Assembly (NCBI RefSeq): GCF_028640845.1
Contig: NC_080542.1
Span: 130,904,580 to 130,968,579, forward strand
DNA length: 64,000 nucleotides
Direction of reading: 5' to 3'
Source of the DNA: Ahaetulla prasina
Taxonomy: Eukaryota; Chordata; Lepidosauria; Squamata; Colubridae
Below are positions 26,948 to 35,989 of this stretch, piece by piece. How positions within the stretch are numbered: the first letter of the stretch is position 1; every line of letters starts with the position of its first letter. The notes beneath the pieces are model-generated. The model worked only from the letters and a program-made list of their open reading frames with translations, was not told where the DNA came from and made no database searches. Position numbers and translations under genes: made by a program.

Positions 26948-27622
26948 CAGGTAGTCCTTGACTTTCCAATGATCGCCTCCAGAAAAGCTACTTAGGATCT
27001 GGTTTTCAAATTACAGTCACTGCAGCACCCCCGTGGTCTTTGGCCTTTAAGACCAATCACAGGGATGCTGAAAAGCTCCGCCCCACCTATTGCAAACCAT
27101 CCCCACCAATCCTATCCCTTAGAGTCCCCACAAGCCTTGGGCCTACATCCGACATGCTCTTTCCCATTCCTGCCACCAATCACTTATTTTTTACTATAGA
27201 TCTTTTGGAAGTTCTGGAGCTCAGGTTGGGGAAGTAGCTGCTCTGTCCCTCTTTGTCTATAGGCAGCATGCCTACACTCCCGAAGCAACTGCCATTTTCA
27301 TAGTGGCCATGGTGAATTGTGGTGCTTCCTTCTGGAACAGAGGAATATGGCCTAGGGATGGAGCAATTTGCTCTTTTCAGCACTTGCAAGCCTGCTGCTT
27401 AGCAAGCTGAGTTGGGTGCGCTTGCCTTCATTTGCACTGAAGCCTGCTGCTCACTTTCACTGCCCCTAAGCCTGCTGCTTGCAAATCTGCTGCTCGGCTG
27501 CTGCATGGGAGGAGGGTGGTCATTAGGTGAGGGTATCGCATAGGCACTTCATTTAATGGCTGTCAAAACTTTCAGCCATAATGGGTCAGCCTCCATTACA
27601 ATCACTGATCGAGGGCTACCTG
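26948..27622. mobile_element. Tigger-like DNA element, longer variant
   Basis: Begins CAGGTAGTCCTTGACTTTCC and ends TGATCGAGGGCTACCTG, flanked by TA at 26946-26947 and 27623-27624. It shares termini with the 390-bp MITEs in this window, but its 675-bp interior is different (more GC-rich, no transposase recognised). A truncated related start lies near 26678. Confidence 0.65.
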
Positions 27623-27924
27623 TAACTTGCTAGCCTGTGTGCTCTTTTAATTTCTCATTTTTAAAAACTCTGGCAATTACCAGTGGATTCTGGAATTAAT
27701 GTAATCTTGAACTTGTAACTTCTTTTGCAATCCTCTTTCATGCCTAGCCATTAATAACCCTGCCGTCTTGGTTAGATGTCTATAGTCAGGCTTGACATAG
27801 TAAGTCAAAATGTGGATTAGTCATTGGTTTTGTTATTGTGAATTGTGCCAGTGCTGGTACAATTGATAACAATGTTTTCTTTCATGGGATTGGTCTGTTT
27901 TCAGCCCTGAGTCAAAACCAAACT

Positions 27925-27952
27925 GGTCTGTATGTGTGTGTGTGTGTGTGCA
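27925..27952 (+). repeat. (TG)n microsatellite
   Basis: About eleven TG units in the intron between Q1 and the P-box exons. Confidence 0.9.
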
Positions 27953-28159
27953 TGCACGTTCATGATGCATTAATCAGGCCTATTTACTCATCTACTTCAA
28001 AATTTAACTCTAAAACTTTTCTGGCATTGTTGACTATGTTTTATCTCCTTCTCTCTTCCTTTGCTTTCCTGTCCCACTCTATTCTTTTCTACTGGTTCAC
28101 TTTTTTTCCTTTCCCCCCTTATTCCATGAAACTTGATTGTCACTGCCATTTCTGCCCTT

Positions 28160-28176
28160 CAGCCTCTCTGTCTCCC

Positions 28177-28210
<34 letters not shown>

Positions 28211-28222
28211 CCTCTCTCTCTG
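28160..28222 (+). repeat. (TCTG)n / (TC)n microsatellite
   Basis: Runs of TCTG followed by TC; low-complexity pyrimidine tract in the same intron. Confidence 0.9.
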
Positions 28223-28526
28223 CCTCTTTTGTCAAGCATACAGTCTGTTCTTGAATATGTTCTTCAAAACTACTGTATCTGTTTGTACTTTATAATAGTC
28301 TGTTAAATTTGCAAAACAGTGTTATACCAATCAAAAGTTGTTTGTTATTACAATGGGATAGAAATAGAACAAGTGAATAAAATTCCATGTGACAGATTAT
28401 TAACATTAGATCTTACAATAGAAATCAGGCTTCATTACAGTGAAAATGGCTGACTATTGAACAGAGTTTCAGGCAACAAACTTTCTAGAATTGCAGCTTA
28501 TTAAATTTTTGTTTTTAAAAAAATAG

Positions 28527-28624
28527 GTTGCTCCGGCTACAAATGCAGATGAATCTACAGAATCCGAGGTAGTAATTGATTCTCAGAAGCGGAGGGAGAT
28601 ACTTTCAAGGAGGCCTTCATATCG
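28527..28624 (+). CDS. CREM: CREM P-box exon 1 (kinase-inducible domain, start)
   Basis: 98 bp reading VAPATNADESTESEVVID and SQKRREILSRRPSY with CG of the following Arg. It contains the protein kinase A/CaMK site RRPSY; the phosphoacceptor Ser is residue 119 of the assembled protein (Ser117 in mammalian CREM, Ser133 in CREB). Phosphorylation recruits CBP/p300. Acceptor AG at 28525-28526, donor GTAAGC at 28625. The exon leaves phase 2. Confidence 0.97.
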
Positions 28625-28737
28625 GTAAGCTCTGTCCTAATACAAAAGTTTTTATGTTTATTTACTATTTCACTCTTTCATGGCATAGGTCAGCATCCTT
28701 AAAAATATTTATTTAAATATTTATTTATTTGTGGCAG

Positions 28738-28880
28738 AAAAATTCTGAATGAGCTTTCTTCTGATGCACCTGGCGTTGCTAAGATTGAAGAAGGAAAACC
28801 AGAGGAAGAAGGAGCATCTTCTGGAATCCCTGCTATGGCCATGCCAACCAGCCTTTATCAGACTAGCACCGGGCAATACA
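28738..28880 (+). CDS. CREM: CREM P-box exon 2 (kinase-inducible domain, end)
   Basis: 143 bp completing Arg121 and reading KILNELSSDAPGVAKIEEGK, PEEEGASSGIPAMAMPTSLY, QTSTGQY. KILNEL is the helix that folds on the CBP KIX domain after phosphorylation, and the acidic stretch is typical of CREM. Only 113 bp of intron separates it from the previous exon. Acceptor AG at 28736-28737, donor GTAGGT at 28881. Phase 1 at the 3' end. Confidence 0.97.
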
Positions 28881-29309
28881 GTAGGTCTTCTGTAATATTA
28901 GGCTACCTGTTTAATAATCTGTTGTTCTTAAAAGGAAAGTTACAATTTTGAAAAGCAATAAAATTAAGTGATAGTTGATAGAAAAAAAATAATAAAACTA
29001 TTCTTTTAAGCCATGAAACCTGGATGCAGCTTTCCTTGTTACAATTTATTTTAATAACCTCGTAGATAGGTTATTACTTAAATAGAAATGTCCTTGATAT
29101 ACAGTATTCCTATGGGTTTTTTTCCATCTTTTTACTAATGTTCCTTCTTGCATTTAGTTTTAGGACCTTTGGTCACAGACTATGGAACATAAGACATATC
29201 TATGTAGTTATTTCTCATAAAGACACATTTTTGACAGCCATTTATTTGTGATTAAGATCTAATTCCAAACAGGCTATAGGCACATATTTTTCAAACGTGG
29301 CAATTTTTA

Positions 29310-29400
29310 AGAGGTATCAACTTCAAATTGCAGAATTCATACTGGCTGGGAAATTCTGGGAGTAGAAATCCACACATCTTAAAGTTGCCAAACATGGCAA
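29310..29400 (+). repeat. Short dispersed squamate repeat fragment
   Basis: Contains TGGCTGGGAAATTCTGGGAG and 'CACATCTTAAAGTTGCCAA', shared with 56365-56430 and, more degenerate, with 500-620 and 18985-19065. Confidence 0.5.
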
Positions 29401-29422
29401 GTTTGCCTACTGCTGAACTATC

Positions 29423-29774
29423 TTTGTTGTTGTTAGTTGCGAAGTCGTGTCCGACCCATCGCGACCCCATGGACAACATTCCTCCAGGCCTTCCTGTCCT
29501 CTACCATCCTCTGGAGTCCATTTAAACTCATGCCTACTGCTTCAGTGACTCCATCCAGCCACCTCGTTCTCTGTCGTCCCATTCTTCTTTTGCCCTCAAT
29601 CTTTCCCAGCATTAGGCTCTTCTTCAGTGAGTCCTCCTTTCTCATTAGGTGGCCAAAGTATTTCAGTTTCATCTTCAGGATCTGGCCTTCTAAAGAGCAG
29701 TCAGGGTTGATCTCCTCTAGAACTGACTTGTTTGTTCGCTTTGCAGTCCAAGGGACTCGCAGGATATAATAATT
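29423..29774 (-). mobile_element. Bov-B LINE 3' end, interrupted by PLE
   Basis: On the minus strand: RVPWTAKRTNKS, then KMKLKYFGHLMRKEDSLKKS, LMLGKIEGKRRMGRQRTRWL, DGVTEAVGMSLNGLQ and HGVAMGRTRLRN, the C terminus of the Bov-B/RTE reverse-transcriptase ORF, ending in the typical 3' terminus with TTGTTGTTGTT tail (29423). The frame is well preserved, so it is a relatively young insertion. Its 5' truncation point lies within the target duplication of the Penelope-like element, so that element inserted at or next to the Bov-B edge. Confidence 0.88.
29741..29774 (+). repeat. Left target-site duplication of the PLE insertion
   Basis: 34 bp starting TTGCAGTCCAAGGGACT and ending GGATATAATAATT, repeated at 33460-33493 with one C/T difference. 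Defines the outer limits of the inserted Penelope-like material. Confidence 0.85.
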
Positions 29775-29871
29775 TTATATATATATTTGTTTTCTGAGGT
29801 TTTCGTGGGTGTTTGTATTAGGTCTTTGGTTATTCGGGTTTTCTCCCGCGTAAAATTGGAAGTGTCTTGGC

Positions 29872-29905
29872 GACATTTCAACGAAGTCTCATTCGTCATC
29901 TTCAG
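29872..29905 (-). ncRNA. Hammerhead-like motif A1 in PLE terminal repeat
   Basis: On the minus strand: CTGAAGA (29905-29899), U, stem II GACGAA paired with TTCGTT around TGAGAC, then GAAATGTC (29879-29872). All CUGANGA and GAAA core residues are present; the stem III C-G pair position is U instead of C. A partial inverted copy (plus, CTGAAGA at 29944-29950) follows immediately. Confidence 0.5.
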
Positions 29906-29999
29906 GCTTCAGCTTCGTGCTCCCAGAAGCACGAAGCTGAAGTCTGAAGATGACGAATGAGACTTCATCAACGTCGCCAGACACTTCCTACCTATACAT

Positions 30000-30020
30000 A
30001 CATATATATATATATATATG

Positions 30021-30071
<51 letters not shown>
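30000..30071 (+). repeat. (AT)n microsatellite in PLE
   Basis: Alternating AT interrupted once by GTCTAA, between an inverted terminal fragment and the next terminal-repeat unit. Confidence 0.9.
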
Positions 30072-30073
<2 letters not shown>

Positions 30074-30120
30074 TCTTTGGTTATTGGGTTTTCTCCGTGT
30101 AAAATTGGAAGTGTCTTGGC

Positions 30121-30154
30121 GACATTTCAACGAAGTCTCATTCGTCATCTTCAG
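30121..30154 (-). ncRNA. Hammerhead-like motif A2 in PLE terminal repeat
   Basis: Same arrangement as A1: CTGAAGA (30154-30148), hairpin GACGAA/TTCGTT, GAAATGTC (30128-30121). It precedes the endonuclease copy 1 side of the element, i.e. it lies in the 3' terminal repeat. Confidence 0.5.
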
Positions 30155-30159
30155 GCTTC

Positions 30160-30960
30160 AACCGTGCTTCTGGGAGCAATGTGTGATTGCAGCTGTTTCT
30201 TCCTTTTAACTGCTAGTGGGGTTTGAACTGATTGGGTGGGAGCTTGGCTGTGCTCTGATTGGATGGGGTTTTTGTGCTCTGATTGGCTGGGGTGTGTCCT
30301 GTGTTGGTGGGGGCGTGGTTGTGCTCAAATTAGTCTGGGTGGCAGGGGGATTTGAGCTGGTGAGCTGCACTGCTGCTGTTTGGCTTCGTGTTCGTGGTCG
30401 TGCTACATCTTCGTAGTGGGTGTCAGTCTGCTGCATGTATGGATTGGAGGGGTTTGAAATGGCTAATGTTGCAGCTGCGGTCTGGCTTCTGGTCCTTGGT
30501 CGTGCTTCCTGATCAGTGTGGGTTTGGGTGTGCTTTCTGGGTGGATGTGTGGTGGTGACATCCTGTGTGGACCTCGTGAGTGTGGGTCTGGTGTCATTCC
30601 TCGTGTTAGGGACACGTTTGTCAATAAGGGCAGGTTTCTAAATGGCTGGTAGGCGGGAGGTATCATCTCGTTTGTTCATGCTGTGTGGGCGTTTTCTATC
30701 TCGATGGCTTCTCTGATTATTCTGTTGTTAAAGTGTTCAGTTTTGGCGATAGTTCTGGTCTTTTAAAGTCAATATCGTGTCCTGTGACTTTAAAGTGTTG
30801 GACCAGGGAAGAAGTTGGTTCCTCTTTTTTGAATGAGTTCTTGTGTTCTTCAATGCGTGCACTTATTCTTCTGTTGGTTTGTCCAATGTATGTGGTGGGG
30901 CAGGCGGTGCATGGGATTTCATATACTCCTTGATTTTCTAACTCAATTTTGTCTTTGGGG
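30160..30960 (-). pseudogene. PLE GIY-YIG endonuclease domain, copy 1
   Basis: Starts with GVYEIPCTACPTTYIGQTNR (coding 30931 downward), the GIY-YIG signature with TYIG and the catalytic Arg environment, followed by RISARIEEHKNSF, EEPTSSLVQHFKVTGHDID, and a Pro/Thr/Gln-rich C-terminal tail (TQTHT..., PNQSTAKLPPNQ-like). It is continuous in order with the reverse transcriptase upstream on the same strand but broken by frameshifts near 30680 and 30760. Confidence 0.82.
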
Positions 30961-31139
30961 TTTCTTAGGATGGTGGATATTTTTGGTTTGTGCAGAATGC
31001 TGTCTTGATGTTATGTTTGTGGAGGATCTTGCTGATTCTGTCTGTGGTGCCTTTTATATATGGGAGGAGGGCTGTGCCATTTTCTTGCTCTCTGTCTTGG
31101 GTTTTAGTGGGGGTTCTTTTGGATTAGTTTGGTAATCTT

Positions 31140-32227
31140 ATTTCTCTGGAATCCATTGGATGTTAGTACGTTTGTGAGAGTGTGTAGTTCGGTTTTAGGT
31201 GTTGTTCGTCAGCTAAGCATTTTGTTCTAGAGATGAGTGTCTTGGCTACGGAGTTGATCTGTGCTGGGTGGTGGTGTGAGTGCATGCAGATAGCGGTTTG
31301 TGTGTGTTTTCTTCTGGTAGATGGTGTGTCCTAGGGAGCCATTGGGTTTCTTGTAGACTAAGACATCTAGGAAGGAAGTTGGTTGTTAACTTCTGTTTCC
31401 ATGGTGAACTGTATTTTGGGGTGTAGGCTATTGAGGTGTGTGAGGAAGTTTTCAAGTTTTTCTTTCCCGTGTGGCCAGATTATGAAGGTGTCGTCTACGT
31501 ATCTGAGCCAGAGTTTGGGTTTGTGATCAGATTTTTCTAGTGCTTGGGTTTCAAAGTGTTCCATGTAGAGGTTGGCAATGACAGGTGAGAGGGTGATCCC
31601 ATGGGTGCGCCTTCTATTTGTTTGTATTTTTGTCCGTTATAGATGAAGTATGTGTTGGATAGGCAGTGGTTGGTCAGATCTAGGATGTGCTTGGGGGTTA
31701 TATTTGTTTTGGATAGCTGTCAAGGCTTCTTTGATTGGCACTTGGGTGAAGAGGATATGACATCAAAGCTCACGAGTAGGTCGCTGGGCTGTAAGTTTTG
31801 TTTCTTTATGATCTCTATGAACTGGAATGAGTTTTTTACGTGTGAGGCGATGGATTCTGCATAGGGCTGTAGTTGTTTGGCGAGAAATTTGGCTAGGTTT
31901 TGTAGAGGTGAGCCTATGGAGCTAACTATGGGTCTGAGTGGGGTTCCTTCTTTGTGTATCTTGGGGAGGCCGTAGAGCTTAGGGCATCTGGATGATTTCT
32001 CTCTGGGAATGATTCTTTGTTGGATTTCTTCGCTGATGGGGGAGGCTTTTATTTTGGATCTAGTGGTTTTTTCTAGGTAGGTGGTGGGGTCTGTTTTTAG
32101 GGGCTTGTATGCAGGGTCTTGGAGTAGGTTGGTTAATTTGGTTTGGTAGTCAGATGTGTTCATAACCACCGTGTTCATAACCACCGTGGCTGTGTTCATA
32201 ACCACCGTGGCGTTGCCCTTGTCTGCT
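31140..32227 (-). pseudogene. PLE reverse transcriptase, frameshifted
   Basis: Minus-strand fragments, in order: LPADKGNATVVMNT and SDYQTKLTNLLQDPAYKPL (32230-32090), PKLYGLPKIHKEGTPLRPIV (about 31985-31925), SLQNLAKFLAKQLQPYAES-like region, DLLVSFDV (motif A, about 31765), then a frameshift; LRYVDDTFIIWPHGKEKLEN with catalytic YVDD at 31501-31484; NNQLPSFLDV-like region after another shift; and THKPLSACTHTTTQHRSTP. The motif wording and order are those of Penelope-type RT. The 'NATVVMNT' segment is expanded into three copies (about 32156-32215), an internal tandem repeat. At least two frameshifts prevent translation. Confidence 0.88.
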
Positions 32228-32240
32228 GGTAGGATGAGAC

Positions 32241-32254
32241 TTCGTCGAAACGTC
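32241..32254 (+). ncRNA. Partial hammerhead motif A3 (3' half)
   Basis: TTCGTCGAAACGTC on the plus strand: intact 3' strand of stem II, GAAA core and GUC triplet, joined abruptly to reverse-transcriptase sequence at about 32228, so the 5' half is missing. Shows the ancestral GAAACGUC state. Confidence 0.5.
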
Positions 32255-32335
32255 GCCAAGACACTTCCAATTTTACACGGGAGAAAACCCGAACAACCAA
32301 AGACCTATATACAAACACCCGTGAAAACCTCAGAA

Positions 32336-32338
<3 letters not shown>

Positions 32339-32402
<64 letters not shown>
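32339..32402 (+). repeat. (AT)n microsatellite in PLE
   Basis: About 32 AT units at the junction between the inverted terminal fragment and the next terminal-repeat unit. Confidence 0.92.
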
Positions 32403-32405
<3 letters not shown>

Positions 32406-32451
32406 TCTTTGGTTGTTGGTTTTCTCCGTGTAAAATTGGAAGTGTCTTGGC

Positions 32452-32485
32452 GGCGTTTCGACGAAGTCTCATTCGTCATCTTCAG
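32452..32485 (-). ncRNA. Hammerhead-like motif A4 in PLE terminal repeat
   Basis: CTGAAGA (32485-32479), U, perfect 6-bp stem GACGAA/TTCGTC, then GAAACGCC (32459-32452). Only the U of the GUC cleavage triplet is changed (GCC), a likely inactivating point mutation. Stem I can start with GC/GC pairs on both sides of the core. Confidence 0.5.
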
Positions 32486-33278
32486 GCTTCAACCGTGCTT
32501 CTGGGAGCAATGTGTGATCGCAGCTGTTTCTTCCTTTTAACTGCTAGTGGGGGTTTGAACTGATTGGGTGGGAGCTTGGCTGTGCTCTGATTGGATGGGG
32601 GTTTTTCTGTGCTCTGATTGGCTGGGGGTGTGTCCTGTGTTGGTGGGGGCTTGGTTGTGCTCAGTCTAGTCTGTGCTGCAGGGGGATTTGAGCTGGTGAC
32701 CTGCATAGCTGTTGTTTGGCTTTGTGGTCGTGCTACATCTTCATAGTGGGTGTCAGTCTGCTGCATGAATGGATTGGAGGGGTTTGAAATGGCTAATGTT
32801 GCAGCTGCGGTCTGGCTTCTGGTCCTTGGTCGTGCTTTATGATCAGTGTGGGTTTGGGTCTGCTTTCTGGGTGGATGTGCGGTGGTGACATCCTGTGTGG
32901 ACCTTGTGAGTGTGGGTCTGGTGTCATTCCTCGTGTTAGGGACTCGTTTGTCAATAAAGGCGGGTTTCCAAATGGCTGGTAGGCGGGAGGTGTCATCTCG
33001 TTTGTTCATGCTGTGTGGGCGTTTTTCTATCTCAATGGCTTCTCTGATTATTCTGTTGTTAAAGTGTTCAGTTTTGGCGATAGTTCTGGTCTTTTTAAAG
33101 TCCATATCATGTCCTGTGACTTTAAAGTGTTGGACCAGGGAAGAAGTTGGTTCCTCTTTTTTGAATGAGTTCTTGTGTTCTTCAGTGCGTGCACTTATTC
33201 TTCTGTTGGTTTGTCCAATGTATGTGGTGGGGCAGGCGGTGCATGGGATTTCATATACTCCTTGATTTTCTAACTCAT
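32486..33278 (-). pseudogene. PLE GIY-YIG endonuclease domain, copy 2 (5' truncated element)
   Basis: Nearly identical to 30160-30960 and in the same orientation, but lacking any reverse transcriptase upstream: similarity stops at about 33278. The frame from 33105 to 32482 is open (207 residues: DFKKTRTIAKTEHFNNRIIR, EAIEIEKRPHSMNKRDDTSR, and a Pro/Thr-rich tail ending ...RSTVEA), so it is less damaged than copy 1 in this part. It forms a partial head-to-tail dimer with the full unit, as PLEs often do. Confidence 0.85.
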
Positions 33279-33367
33279 GATTTTTTTACAAAATTTAACC
33301 AATTTTACACGGGAGAAAACCCGAACAACCAAAGACCTATATACAAACACCCGTGAAAACCTCAGAA

Positions 33368-33369
<2 letters not shown>

Positions 33370-33450
<81 letters not shown>

Positions 33451-33459
33451 TATATATAT
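33370..33459 (+). repeat. (AT)n microsatellite at PLE edge
   Basis: More than 35 AT units at the truncated end of the element, directly before the right target duplication. Confidence 0.92.
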
Positions 33460-33493
33460 TTGCAGTCCAAGGGACTTGCAGGATATAATAATT
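33460..33493 (+). repeat. Right target-site duplication of the PLE insertion
   Basis: Matches 29741-29774 at 33 of 34 positions. Sequence to its right is no longer Bov-B, showing that the Bov-B was already 5' truncated when the element inserted. Confidence 0.85.
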
Positions 33494-33631
33494 ATGCAAT
33501 TGAATTTGTGTTTGGAAAAACGGACCTAGTTTTAATAGCATGTTTTGACTGTCAGTTCTTTCTGTGAGTGCCTATAGTGTCCCTTTATAATCAGAAACTC
33601 AGCATTTCCTGTCATAATATCATGTTTGTTA

Positions 33632-33992
33632 CAAGATATTCCTCAACATATGACCACAATTGGGATTGGAACTTCACTCCTTAAGGGAGGTGATTATTAA
33701 GTGAATCACACCTGGTTTTACAACCTTTTTTTCCTCCAATCGTTAATCGAATCTTTGTAGTTGTTAAGTGAATTACATGGTCATTAAGTGAACCTTGCTA
33801 TAATTTGCTTGTTGGAAGCTGTTGGGAAATTTGCAGATGGTAAATAATACTCGGGACCCTGCAGCTGTTGTAAATACATGCTGGTTGCAAATCATTCAAA
33901 TTTTAATTGCGGAGACTAGTTGCAACTTTTTTCCCTTGTGCCGTAACCTTGAATGGCCATTAAGTGAATGTTCACAAGTTGAGGACTACCTG
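33632..33992. mobile_element. Tigger/pogo-like MITE
   Basis: Degenerate copy with TA at both ends (33630-33631, 33993-33994), start CAAGATATTCCTCAACATAT and end GTTGAGGACTACCTG. Interior shares 'TAAGTGAATTACATGGTCATTAAG'-type text with the family. Confidence 0.65.
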
Positions 33993-34152
33993 TACAACTT
34001 TGCATAAGAAAAAAATAATAATAGTGGCTACATAGTTTTAAATACAGTATATGTTAATAAACAGTGAGTTAAAACAAAAAGGTAAGGTGGAAGAGAGGGA
34101 AACTGGCCTCCCACAAAATATTTGCTTTAAATATCAGGAGGATCTTATAGAG

Positions 34153-34503
34153 CAAGGATGTCAAACTCAAGGCCCGGGGGCCGTATCTGGCCCACGGGGT
34201 GCTTAGATCTGGCCCGCAGGGCTGCCCTGAAAGCAGTGAAGGACTGGTCCATGGTGCCTCTACCAGGGAAAAGGCATGAGACCTCCCGAGCTCTGTTTTC
34301 ACTGTCAGAGGGTTGCAGAAAGCTGTCACAGCCAAAAATGGAGCTCAGGAGCCCATTTTCTCTGGCAGAGCGCTGGGGCCAGGTGCTCCCGCCACAAGTG
34401 ACTTCGAGCTGGCCACTCCCACCCCAGCATCGCCCACTCTGGCCCCCCGAGGTCAGACACAATCCTGATGCGGCCCTCAATGAAATCGAGTTTGACACCC
34501 CTG
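34153..34503. mobile_element. hAT MITE with perfect 8-bp target duplication
   Basis: Termini CAAGGATGTCAAACTC and GAGTTTGACACCCCTG form a 16-bp inverted repeat with two mismatches. Identical flanking 8-mers TTATAGAG lie at 34145-34152 and 34504-34511. The 351-bp element has no transposase; reading frames across it are artefacts. Confidence 0.88.
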
Positions 34504-34883
34504 TTATAGAGCAATATGGAAAGTGAGTCTAAATAGTCTTCCTTCCTTTCTACTGCCAGTGGGTATTGCTGCTATATATATATGGAAAAACAACTTTCTC
34601 TAGTTCCTATTAACTGATTTTCAAAATTAATATTCGGTGCTTGATTTATTTAAAATAAAACCTAATTGCAAAAAGTTGGGAAACAGTCAGAGCTCTGTTG
34701 CCCCAAGTAATAGGCATTCCAGGTCAGTTTTGTAAACTGGTGTGTGTGTGTTTGTATACAGTTTCATACTGGATATTGGTCATTCATGTCATCTTGCCCT
34801 TAAACACTCTTTGGGAGCAACTAAATTAAAGTGTTTTTATCTCTACTGCTGATGTCTTACATAGAAATTTATTTTTGATTAAG

Positions 34884-35072
34884 TTGCTATAGCCCAAGGT
34901 GGAACCATCCAGATTTCTAATCCAACTTCCGATGGTGTTCAAGGATTACAAACACTAACTATGACAAATTCAGGAGCTCCTCAACCTGGTGCTACGATTG
35001 TGCAATATGCAACTCAAACACCTGATGGCACTCAACAGTTCTTCGTACCTGGGAGTCAGGTTGTTGTCCAAG
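34884..35072 (+). CDS. CREM: CREM exon Q2 (glutamine-rich activation domain 2)
   Basis: 189 bp reading (I)AIAQGGTIQISNPTSDGVQG, LQTLTMTNSGAPQPGATIVQ, YATQTPDGTQQFFVPGSQVV, VQ (residues 169-231). This is the constitutive Q2 activation domain that contacts TAF4/TFIID in CREB/CREM. Acceptor AG at 34882-34883, donor GTAAAA at 35073; enters and leaves in phase 1, so it can be skipped without frame change, as in repressor isoforms. The 6-kb intron before it hosts the Bov-B/PLE nest. Confidence 0.96.
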
Positions 35073-35212
35073 GTAAAATGTTCATTTTTTATTAAACAGA
35101 TAAATATGTTTGTTTTCAACTTCTATTACTTGCTTCTCTATTCTTAACTGAGTTAAGAATAATTCTTAACTGGGTTGTAATAAAAAAGAAAAACTACTGC
35201 AAATGGTAAAAG

Positions 35213-35430
35213 AACCAAGGTGGCATGGTGCTGAAAGCATTGGACTAGAAGTGGGAAGACCTTGTTTGTAATCTGTTTTCAGCTTCAGACTTTCACTGTG
35301 TGAGTTTGGGTCGGTCACCCTCTCTGTACCGAACCTACTTCCCTGGGTAGTTGGAAAAACTGGAAAGAGGGAATGCTACCTATTCCTTGCTGAGCTTCTG
35401 AATGACAGACTGTAAATCTAACAAAGAAGT
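35213..35430 (+). mobile_element. Degenerate tRNA-derived SINE
   Basis: Begins with an A-box-like GGTGGCATGGTGCTGAAAGC and continues through a weak B-box region and a 'GTCACCCTCTCTGTACC' body resembling the SINE at 2339. Old copy. Confidence 0.5.
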
Positions 35431-35989
35431 AACCCTGCTTGAAAAAAAAATCAAATACTTATTATTATACAAAAATAAGGCACTCAAGGAATTAGTCACT
35501 TAGAAAATAATGCATTTCTCATTGGAAAGACACCATTATTGATGTATCTTTTATCTAGGCATGAAGAGATATTCCATAAAATGGGACTTCCATCAGTTAT
35601 AATTTATTCTTCCTAGCAGTGAATAAATTTGAAGGAAAATCGCTGAAGTAAATTTTAGAACCTAGAGAAGTTCTTACATTAATGATATTGTGCATCAAGG
35701 CGGAAAAAGAGTCCTATCTTATTGGTTATATGAAATTATGGAAAGAGTTAATTTAATCACTTCAGTTGGGAGAAGAAAATCTGGAAAAAAACGTAGGTAA
35801 CAGACCTCCAAGAAATCCAAGTTTAAAACAGAAAATAAATTTGAAGTCTATGTGGTCATGCATGAAGAGTTTCTCAAGAACATTTAACAGCAGTTCTTCA
35901 AGAGCAATTTTTAGGAACTATGGCATGATCTTGGGAAAAGACAACTTTGGTTTAAAATGCTTCTGACAGGATTGCATGCGTACCCACGT

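Larger units (their letters stand above)
29775..33459 (-). mobile_element. Penelope-like element, tandem/inverted composite
   Basis: About 3.7 kb bounded by a 34-bp target duplication. On the minus strand it contains a reverse transcriptase related to telomerase (PKLYGLPKIHKEGTPLRPIV; LRYVDDTFIIWP) followed by a GIY-YIG endonuclease (GVYEIPC...TYIGQTNRR). Order in plus coordinates: terminal-repeat unit (minus, 29790-29935), inverted fragment of it (plus, 29936-29990), (AT)n, terminal-repeat unit (minus, 30071-30180), endonuclease 30160-30960, reverse transcriptase to about 32227, inverted unit (plus, 32228-32340), (AT)n, unit (minus, 32403-32515), a second endonuclease copy 32490-33278, inverted unit (plus, 33297-33368), (AT)n. 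Partial tandem copies with an inverted terminal fragment at the truncated 5' end are the known PLE insertion pattern. Coding regions have frameshifts; not active. Confidence 0.9.

Noticed and set aside
29775..33459. CRISPR-like or satellite array because of repeated blocks
   Set aside because: Repeats are few, long and carry reverse transcriptase and GIY-YIG coding sequence; explained by a tandem Penelope-like element.
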